DNA of 64,000 nt from DATJFQ01 sp035495555 (GTDB lineage Bacteria; Acidobacteriota; Vicinamibacteria; Vicinamibacterales; 2-12-FULL-66-21): NCBI GenBank assembly GCA_035495555.1, contig DATJFQ010000022.1, positions 62,001-126,000 on the forward strand, read 5' to 3'. Below are positions 58,125-64,000 of the stretch, piece after piece. Within the stretch, counting starts at the first letter, position 1, and every line of letters starts with the position of its first letter. The notes under the pieces are model-generated. The model saw nothing but the letters and a program-made list of their open reading frames with translations, was not told the DNA's origin and did no database searches. Both the position numbers and the translations under genes were made by a program.

Positions 58125-60107
58125 TCAGTGTGGCCATGCCGGCTCGATCTCGACGAACAGCGTGCGAACGCCCCGGCGAACGCGGAGCACGACCGCTTTT
58201 GCCCGCGCGTCGCGCGACGTCTTCAGCCGCGCCGCGACCGCGTCGACGGCGCGCATCGCCTGGCCGTCGATCTCGAGGATCACGTCGCCGGTCGCCAGCT
58301 GCGCCAGGGCGGCCCACCCGCCGGGCTCGACGGCATCGACGATCACCCCTTTGGGCGCATCCTTCAATCGCGGATCGTCGAGGTCGCGTTCAGACATCTC
58401 GCGGACCCGGAATCCGAAATCCGCGTCATCATACCGTCGCATCTCGCTCTCGCGAGGCCACGCGGTACGGACCGGGACCGTGACGCTCTGCTCGGCGCCG
58501 TCTCTGACGATGGTGAGCGGAACGGAGGCGCCGGGGCGATATTGGCGCAGCATCGCGCTGAACGTCTCCTCGTCGCCGGGTTCGCTGGCGCGCACGGGCC
58601 GGCCCTCGACGGCGACAATGAGGTCGCCGACGTGCAGCGGCAGGGCCGAATCGATGACTCGCGTGACGCGAACGCCGGTGCGCCCGCGCACGTGGAGGTG
58701 CTCCGCCAGCGCCGGGGTCAGCACCTGGAATCCGATCGCCAGCCACGCCTTGCGCGCCTCCAGCGGTGGGTCGTCTGTGTGCGGCGTGCGAAGGTCCACG
58801 ATCGCCAGACGGTGCTCGGATCGACGGTCAACGGAAACCAGCACGCTCGCCGAGCCGTTCACGAGCGCTGCCGCTGTTCTCTTGCGCAGGTCTTCGGCGG
58901 ATTGAACCGGGTTGTCGTCCATGGCGACGATGACGTCGTCTGGCGCGAGCGGCGGTTTTGCCTGCTGCGCGGCGCCCCCGGCGCGGACGCTGAGCAACCG
59001 CACGCCGTCCGATGATGTGCGGCCAAGATCCCGTGCGGACGTCGCCGTGAGGTTCGACGCCACCATCCCCCACTCCGGCAATTCCACCGGCTCTCCGCGG
59101 GCCGCGGAGCGCTCACGCGGGGTAACGGTGATCTTGCGCAGCGAGCCATTGCGCAGCAGCTGGATCGTTGCTGGACGGCCCGGCGTGAGCGCTGCCATTG
59201 CCTGATTCACGAGCGGGACCTGCTCGTCGAACGCGACGTCGACGCGTGCGCCGCCGATCGCCGTAATGATGTCGCCGCTGGTGATGCCGGCTGCCGCTGC
59301 GGGAGAATCCTCCTCCACCGACGCGACCAGTGCGCCGTGCTCCGTCTGGGTCGTCAACCGCGGCTGCACGTCGAGACCAATCCAGCCGCGGGTCACGTGA
59401 CCGCGATCGATCAGCTCCTTCACGACGCTCTTTACGAGGTCGCCCGGAATTGCGGCGCTCAGGCCGTAGCTCAATTCGTTGACGCCGACGATCCGCCCGT
59501 GCAGGTCGACGAGCGGCCCTCCCGAGTTGCCCGGGAAAATCGCGGCGTCGTGCGCAATCCAGCGCACGATGCTGCCCACGTCTTCCCCGTCGAGGCTGAC
59601 ACCGGACGTCATCGCGCGCGGCAGCACCATTTCGGTGTTGCTGACGATCCCGAGCGTCACCGATTGCGAGATGGCCAGCGGGCTGCCGAGCGCGAGCACC
59701 GCCTCGCCTCTCGCGAGAGACGCCGAATTGCCGAACGCGGCAGCCGAAAAGGCGCGCGGCTTCTCGGGACGCAGTTTCAGCACCGTGATGTCCGACAAGG
59801 GATCGGTGCCGACGACGTCTGCCGGAATCTCTTCGTTCGTCGAGAGCGAACACCGGACGCGTCGCGCGTGCCCGGCCACATGGTGGTTGGTGACGACGTA
59901 GCCGTCAGCCGACACGATCGTTCCGCTGCCGAACACCTCGGTGCGCCACTCTTTGCCGGCATTGAACGCCGCCGTGACGACTTCGATGCGCACGACGCTC
60001 GGGTAAATCGCCGACAGCGCGGCATCGATCTGCTCGCGCGACGCCGATTGCGCAGACGCCGCTGAGGCCGTGAGGAGGACAACGGCGAAAGGGATGAGCC
60101 GGTGCAC
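58125..60107 (-). CDS. periplasmic HtrA/Deg-like serine protease with several PDZ domains
   Basis: 660 residues from GTG 60107; a TTG at 60143 is in frame. Signal peptide ~1-20. Protease domain with full triad H76 (VVTNHHV), D106 (LSDITVL), S195 (FPGNSGGP). It is followed by three to four PDZ-like regions (~235-330, 345-430, 470-550, 560-650), more than the two in DegP. Envelope protein quality control is expected. Operon: UPF0182 gene, this gene, then the pseudoprotease. Confidence 0.9.
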   Translation of the reverse strand: MHRLIPFAVVLLTASAASAQSASREQIDAALSAIYPSVVRIEVVTAAFNAGKEWRTEVFGSGTIVSADGYVVTNHHVAGHARRVRCSLSTNEEIPADVVGTDPLSDITVLKLRPEKPRAFSAAAFGNSASLARGEAVLALGSPLAISQSVTLGIVSNTEMVLPRAMTSGVSLDGEDVGSIVRWIAHDAAIFPGNSGGPLVDLHGRIVGVNELSYGLSAAIPGDLVKSVVKELIDRGHVTRGWIGLDVQPRLTTQTEHGALVASVEEDSPAAAAGITSGDIITAIGGARVDVAFDEQVPLVNQAMAALTPGRPATIQLLRNGSLRKITVTPRERSAARGEPVELPEWGMVASNLTATSARDLGRTSSDGVRLLSVRAGGAAQQAKPPLAPDDVIVAMDDNPVQSAEDLRKRTAAALVNGSASVLVSVDRRSEHRLAIVDLRTPHTDDPPLEARKAWLAIGFQVLTPALAEHLHVRGRTGVRVTRVIDSALPLHVGDLIVAVEGRPVRASEPGDEETFSAMLRQYRPGASVPLTIVRDGAEQSVTVPVRTAWPRESEMRRYDDADFGFRVREMSERDLDDPRLKDAPKGVIVDAVEPGGWAALAQLATGDVILEIDGQAMRAVDAVAARLKTSRDARAKAVVLRVRRGVRTLFVEIEPAWPH

Positions 60108-60174
60108 GGGCGCATCTTCTGCCGTTGGAGCCGTCGCGGTCAAGCTCCCTTACGGCAGATCCTCGCCACGCCTG

Positions 60175-63027
60175 TCAGCGCCGATTCAGTTCATCGAGCG
60201 CGCGTTTCAGCTCTTCGAGCTTCTGCCCGGCTTCGGCGAGCCGGCCTTCGGCGGTCAGCCGCTGGTAATCCGCCAGCGCCGCGGCGGCGCGCGCAATCAG
60301 CGCCCGCTCGTCGGGCCGCGGAGCCGCGGCAGACTGAGGCGATACCGACTGGGCTGGCGCCGCGGTGCCCGTCGCCGTTGCCGGAACGGAGATGCCGGCC
60401 GACGTGCCGTTGCCGAACAGCGCGGCGAGCGCCTCGTCGAAGGTCGGTGCGTACGCCAGCTTGTCCTGCATGGCGAGCACGATCAGCCGGAGTTCCGGCA
60501 TCGGACTGCGTTCGGCCTGCAGATAGATCGATTCCACGTAAAGCAGCGCGCGCCCAATCGGGATGACGAGCAGTGACCCGCGCCGGACGTGGGAGCCCTG
60601 TTGATTCCACAGGGACAGCTGCCCCGAGAGTTGCGGGTTCTGATCGATCCGCGCCTCCACCTGCAGCGGGCCGTCCACGAGCCGTGTCTTTGGAAAGTCG
60701 TAGACGATGCCCTCGCCGTAGTGCTCGCCGTCGCTCCGGCCGGCAATCCAGCCGATCAGATTGTTCCGATTCGCCGGGGAAAACGGCAGCATCTCGACGA
60801 ACTCGGCGTTGGTCTCTCCCGGGAGCTTCATCACGATGAAGTTCGGCTCCGTCGCGGCGCTCGAGGACGTCGACTGCTGGGCCGTCGCCGCGTCGGTTGC
60901 AACCGTCCAGAGATCCTCGCGGTTGTAGAACACCTCCGGATCGGTCATGTGGTAGAGGCCGTAGACGTCGGCCTGAAGCGACAGGAGGAGCTCCGGGTAC
61001 CGCACGTGCGCCCGCAAGTCCGGAGGCATGCTGGCGGCGTCCTTGAACAGCGTCGGAAACATCGTCCGGTACGCGGAAATAATCGGGTCGGTCCCATCGA
61101 ACACGTAGAACGTCGTCGATCCGTCGTACGCATCGATCACCGCCTTGACGCTGTTGCGGACGTAGTTGACCTGTTCTCCGTCGACCCGATACACCGTCGA
61201 GTACGGGTAGCGGTCCGACATCGTGAAGGCGTCGATCATCCACGCGAGCCGTCCGTCCTGCCTCACGACGATGTAGGGATCGTCGTCGAACCGGAGGAAC
61301 GGCGCGAGCGCCTGGACGCGCTCGCTCACGTTGCGCCGCATCAGGAGACGGCTGTCCGCGGTCACGTCGTCGCTGAACGGGAGCTTGGCCACGTCGCCGC
61401 GCTCCATCGCGATGAGCAGTTTGCGTAGTGTGCCGCCGACGCGGATCCCGCTGTCAGCAGCGTACGACGTGAGGCTGTTGGACTGCCCTTGCGGATAGTT
61501 GAATTCCTGCTGCCGCGTTTTGACGTAGACGTCCGTGTTCGTCGTCTCGCCAAAGTAGATTTCGGGCCGCGTGACCATGAGGCTCGGCACCTTGCTCAGC
61601 ACGGGCATGTCCTTCAGCAGGAGGTCCGGCAGCCCCTCTGGAGTGAACCCGTTGACGTAGTTCATCGTGATGCCGTAGCCGTGGGTATAGATCAACCGCT
61701 CGTTGATCCAGTTGCGGCTGCTCACGGGAAGCTTTTCGACGTTCAGCTCCCTCGCGGCGAGCATGACCTGGCGCGGCTTGCCGTCGATCGGGTAACGGTC
61801 GATGTCGATGTCCGGGAAATCGTAGTAGGTGCGGATCTCCTGCAGTTGCCGCAGCGTGTCCTGCAGCACGCGCCAGTCCCACAGGCGAATGTTCTGGATC
61901 GTCGCCTGATTGTTCGCCGGGTCGGCGGCCTCGACGGACATCTCGGCGGGAAACGGCTGCTGAATCAGGCGATTCAGGCCGTACGCCTGCCGCGTGAGCG
62001 CGATGTTGTGCTCGATGAACGGACGTTCCTTCACGAGCTCGTTCGGCTTGACGATGAAGCTGCTGACATACGCGGCAGTGAGGCCGATCGCGACATACGC
62101 GAGGACGGCCGGGATACTCGCGAACACCAGCCAGCGGAACGTGCGGCGTGTCGCGGCGCCGACGAGTGCGACGAGTCCGCCAACGAGGAGCAGCGCGGCG
62201 ATGAGCGTCATGCCGCCGATCGCGATGTGCGCGTCGGTGTAGCCGGCCCCGGTGAAGATGGTGTGCTCGTCGAACAACAGGTCGAACCGATTGAGCCACA
62301 CGCGCACTGCCAGCGCGATCATGCCGAACGACCACGTGAACGCGACCCCGCGCGGCGCCTCGGCCGACCTGCGCCGTCGCGCAACGCGCGCAGCGACGCG
62401 CGCCGTTCCCGAGACGGCAGCAGCCAGCAGGGCCATCACGATCAGCACGATGGCGAGCGTGATGAGCCAGCCGGAGATCGCCTGCCAGGCTGGCAGGGAG
62501 AACAGATAAAACGTGATGGGACGTCCGAAGATCGGGTCGACGCTGCGATCGGCAGCCGATACGAACATCGAAGCCGTCGGGCGGCCGTACCACCAGAGCG
62601 CGAAGGTCGGCCAATCCGCCGCCATGCTGGCAGCGGTGGCGAGCGCGATAGCCGCGGAGAACGCGCCAGCGAGGAACCGCAGGACCGGGCCGACCGGAAT
62701 GCGCACGGGCCGGCCGTTCACCATGATGAAGCCGCCGCTGCCGGTGGCGGCCAGTTCCGGCGGTTCGAGCAGGAGGAAGCCGCCAAACAAAATGGCAAAG
62801 GTCAGAATGCCGAATGCGAGAAAGACGGTTGCCTCCAGCGAAAGCGTCTTCCAGAACACCTGGCCGTAGCCGAGCGAGTCGAACCAGAGCGCATCGACGT
62901 AGAACGAGAGCAGCGTGCCGCCGGCGAAGAACAGCACCAGGAGTGCGATGACCAGCCAGAGAAGCGGCCGCCTCCGGCGCGGCACCGGGTGCATGGGAGG
63001 CGTGTCGATGATGTCTGCGGGATGCAT
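60175..63027 (-). CDS. UPF0182 family large membrane protein
   Basis: 950 residues. About seven membrane helices in the first ~330 residues, then a ~600-residue extracytoplasmic domain containing NIALTRQAYGLNRL, RPEIYFGETTN, GSLLVIPIGRALLYVESIYL and a helical tail ~870-950. This matches UPF0182, known from actinobacteria, cyanobacteria and acidobacteria. Function unknown; the exported domain and the position with HtrA suggest an envelope role. Confidence 0.9.
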   Translation of the reverse strand: MHPADIIDTPPMHPVPRRRRPLLWLVIALLVLFFAGGTLLSFYVDALWFDSLGYGQVFWKTLSLEATVFLAFGILTFAILFGGFLLLEPPELAATGSGGFIMVNGRPVRIPVGPVLRFLAGAFSAAIALATAASMAADWPTFALWWYGRPTASMFVSAADRSVDPIFGRPITFYLFSLPAWQAISGWLITLAIVLIVMALLAAAVSGTARVAARVARRRRSAEAPRGVAFTWSFGMIALAVRVWLNRFDLLFDEHTIFTGAGYTDAHIAIGGMTLIAALLLVGGLVALVGAATRRTFRWLVFASIPAVLAYVAIGLTAAYVSSFIVKPNELVKERPFIEHNIALTRQAYGLNRLIQQPFPAEMSVEAADPANNQATIQNIRLWDWRVLQDTLRQLQEIRTYYDFPDIDIDRYPIDGKPRQVMLAARELNVEKLPVSSRNWINERLIYTHGYGITMNYVNGFTPEGLPDLLLKDMPVLSKVPSLMVTRPEIYFGETTNTDVYVKTRQQEFNYPQGQSNSLTSYAADSGIRVGGTLRKLLIAMERGDVAKLPFSDDVTADSRLLMRRNVSERVQALAPFLRFDDDPYIVVRQDGRLAWMIDAFTMSDRYPYSTVYRVDGEQVNYVRNSVKAVIDAYDGSTTFYVFDGTDPIISAYRTMFPTLFKDAASMPPDLRAHVRYPELLLSLQADVYGLYHMTDPEVFYNREDLWTVATDAATAQQSTSSSAATEPNFIVMKLPGETNAEFVEMLPFSPANRNNLIGWIAGRSDGEHYGEGIVYDFPKTRLVDGPLQVEARIDQNPQLSGQLSLWNQQGSHVRRGSLLVIPIGRALLYVESIYLQAERSPMPELRLIVLAMQDKLAYAPTFDEALAALFGNGTSAGISVPATATGTAAPAQSVSPQSAAAPRPDERALIARAAAALADYQRLTAEGRLAEAGQKLEELKRALDELNRR

Positions 63028-63036
63028 GAACCCGCG

Positions 63037-63870
63037 TTACCAGGGCGGCAGCGTCATGTAGAGAAACTCCTTCAGGTAGGCGTCCTGCGATTCGAGCAGG
63101 TCCGCCGCCGTGCCCTCGAACAGTATCCGCGCGTCGTGCAGCACCATGAAATGCGCGGTGCCCGTCTTGTCGGCATCCGCCTCGAGGATTTCGACCGAGC
63201 CGTCAGGCCGGCGGTGCGCCTCGTGGGTGGCGACGTAGTGGGCATCGCGGATCTGGTGCGTGACGATGATGGAAGTCACCCGCTCGAGATCGCGCAGCTT
63301 CACGATCTCGTCGTTGACGCTCGAGGCGGTGATCGGATCCAGCCCTGTCGTGGGATCGTCCACGAGGAGCAGACTCGGACGCGAGGCCATGGCGCGCGCG
63401 AGCGCGACGCGCCGGCGCTGGCCGCCAGAGAGCTCGGACGGCATGCGATCGGGATAATCGGCGAGTCCGACGAACCCAAGCACCTCCATCACGCGCGCAT
63501 GGACCTCGTCGAGCGGCATCTTCGTCTCTTCGTAGAGCCGGTACCCGACGTTCTCGGCAACCGTCAACGAGTCGAACAGCGCGTTCTCCTGGAAGGACAT
63601 GCCGATGTCCGCCCTGACCCGCATGAGGTCGCGCTCCGGCATGCCGTCCACCCGGTGCCCGTTGACGAAAATGCGCCCGGAATCCGGGCGGATCAGCCCC
63701 AGAATCAGCTTCAGCATGATCGACTTGCCGCTGCCGCTGGCGCCGAGCACGATCCACATGGCGCCGGTCGGCACGCTGAAGCTGATGTTCTGGAGGATCA
63801 CGTGTTCGTCGAACGCAAACGAGACGCGGTCGAAGACGACGGCGGGGGCCGGCGGAGTGTCCTGCGACAT
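63037..63870 (-). CDS. MlaF-like ABC transporter ATPase
   Basis: 277 residues. Walker A GASGSGKS (43-50), signature SELSGGQRRRVALARA, Walker B LLLVD171, switch H205. The residue after Walker B is D172 (VDDPTTGLDP) where a catalytic Glu is standard. YEETKMPLDEV and FQENALFDSLTVAENV are typical of MlaF/TTG2A, the ATPase of the Mla/MCE lipid-transport system. mlaE and mlaD are not in view. A gene ending 35 nt upstream may share the transcript. Confidence 0.88.
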   Translation of the reverse strand: MSQDTPPAPAVVFDRVSFAFDEHVILQNISFSVPTGAMWIVLGASGSGKSIMLKLILGLIRPDSGRIFVNGHRVDGMPERDLMRVRADIGMSFQENALFDSLTVAENVGYRLYEETKMPLDEVHARVMEVLGFVGLADYPDRMPSELSGGQRRRVALARAMASRPSLLLVDDPTTGLDPITASSVNDEIVKLRDLERVTSIIVTHQIRDAHYVATHEAHRRPDGSVEILEADADKTGTAHFMVLHDARILFEGTAADLLESQDAYLKEFLYMTLPPW

Positions 63871-63905
63871 CGATCCCTGAAATTATCCCCCATCCGCCGC
63901 CGCTG

Positions 63906-64000
63906 TTATCGCCGCGGGATGGGATCCCCGGTTTTGTGCTCCTTGATCTGATAGGCCAGGAACTGGTGAATCGCCGCAACCGCCTCCGCGCTGTCCGTTC
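63906..64000 (-). CDS. 3' end of an unidentified gene
   Basis: Frame open to the right edge, ending TAA at 63906. The last ~29 codons read ...AEAVAAIHQFLAYQIKEHK..., plausible helical coding sequence, stop 35 nt before the MlaF-like gene. Too short to identify. Confidence 0.5.
   Translation of the reverse strand, partial: TDSAEAVAAIHQFLAYQIKEHKTGDPIPRR

Noticed and set aside
61489..63951. Long plus-strand open frame opposite the UPF0182 and MlaF-like genes
   Set aside because: Arg/Asp/Glu-rich translation with no motif; it is the antisense of well-supported genes, a common effect of high GC.

Overview
The window is a GC-rich (about two-thirds G+C by eye), gene-dense bacterial chromosome segment. 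It most resembles Acidobacteriota, possibly the Vicinamibacteria/subdivision 6 lineage. The reasons are a VWFA-related protein of the type common in acidobacteria (50264-52066), a SpoIVB-type S55 peptidase outside a sporulation context, many ECF sigma/anti-sigma pairs, a didomain aroDE gene, and BamD and MlaF homologues that imply an outer membrane. The lineage is inferred from gene content only. I see no prophage, insertion sequence or CRISPR array; the genes are mostly core chromosomal.

Layout. 1-2596 (minus): 5' end of recG, a secreted protein, and an ECF sigma/anti-sigma/Spy-like envelope-stress module. 2679-12024 (plus): lexA, a DUF3467 gene, nth, a zincin, rsmA, rnj, ftsK, an AmiC-type amidase and a small membrane protein. 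12047-13561 (minus): pepA, divergent from a PKD-like secreted protein. 14152-27855 (minus): a large aromatic amino-acid operon read aroDE-trpE-trpG-trpD-trpC-trpF-trpB-trpA-chorismate mutase-aroF-tyrA, continuing without a break into acetoacetyl-CoA synthetase and thiolase. 28102-32225 (plus): S55 peptidase and a beta-propeller protein. 32430-33790 (minus): second ECF sigma/anti-sigma pair. 33871-35250 (plus): TPR protein. 35306-38476 (minus): a composite sigma-54 activator. 38595-46154 (plus): aroC-def-fmt-rsmB-PASTA-rpe-thioesterase-epimerase-bamD, mostly with overlapping stop/start codons. 46212-50159: pgsA (minus), a sugar nucleotidyltransferase and phosphomannomutase, small ORFs, a broken nucleotidyltransferase gene and tRNA-Gly(CCC). 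50264-57209: VWFA protein, small proteins, ABC-F ATPase, MFS exporter, third ECF sigma and a DUF4142 protein. 57302-64000 (minus): a pseudoprotease, an HtrA-like protease, a UPF0182 membrane protein, an MlaF-like ATPase and the end of an unidentified gene.

The most notable system is a previously unannotated transcription attenuator in front of the aromatic operon. A 27-codon leader peptide (27772-27855, minus) contains PYAYWWWF. It is followed by a 13-bp terminator-like stem (27703-27737). The 8-mer GAGGGGGC occurs both inside the leader ORF and in the distal terminator arm, so the shared middle segment can pair with either: a textbook antiterminator/terminator switch. It would let Trp (and perhaps Tyr) supply control the whole shikimate-Trp-Tyr gene set.

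Other recurring themes: (i) all three ECF sigma genes carry E. coli sigma-E-like promoters (GGAAC...TCTAA), implying autoregulation, and the DUF4142 gene has a near-copy; (ii) several genes have a -10 hexamer only 6-7 nt before the start codon, implying leaderless mRNAs (lexA is the best case); (iii) intergenic regions carry 7- or 8-bp-period degenerate arrays, some inverted into very long hairpins, reminiscent of cyanobacterial STRR heptamers; (iv) fmt has an in-frame duplicated palindromic insertion. All functional statements rest on reading the sequence and family knowledge; no database search was run.
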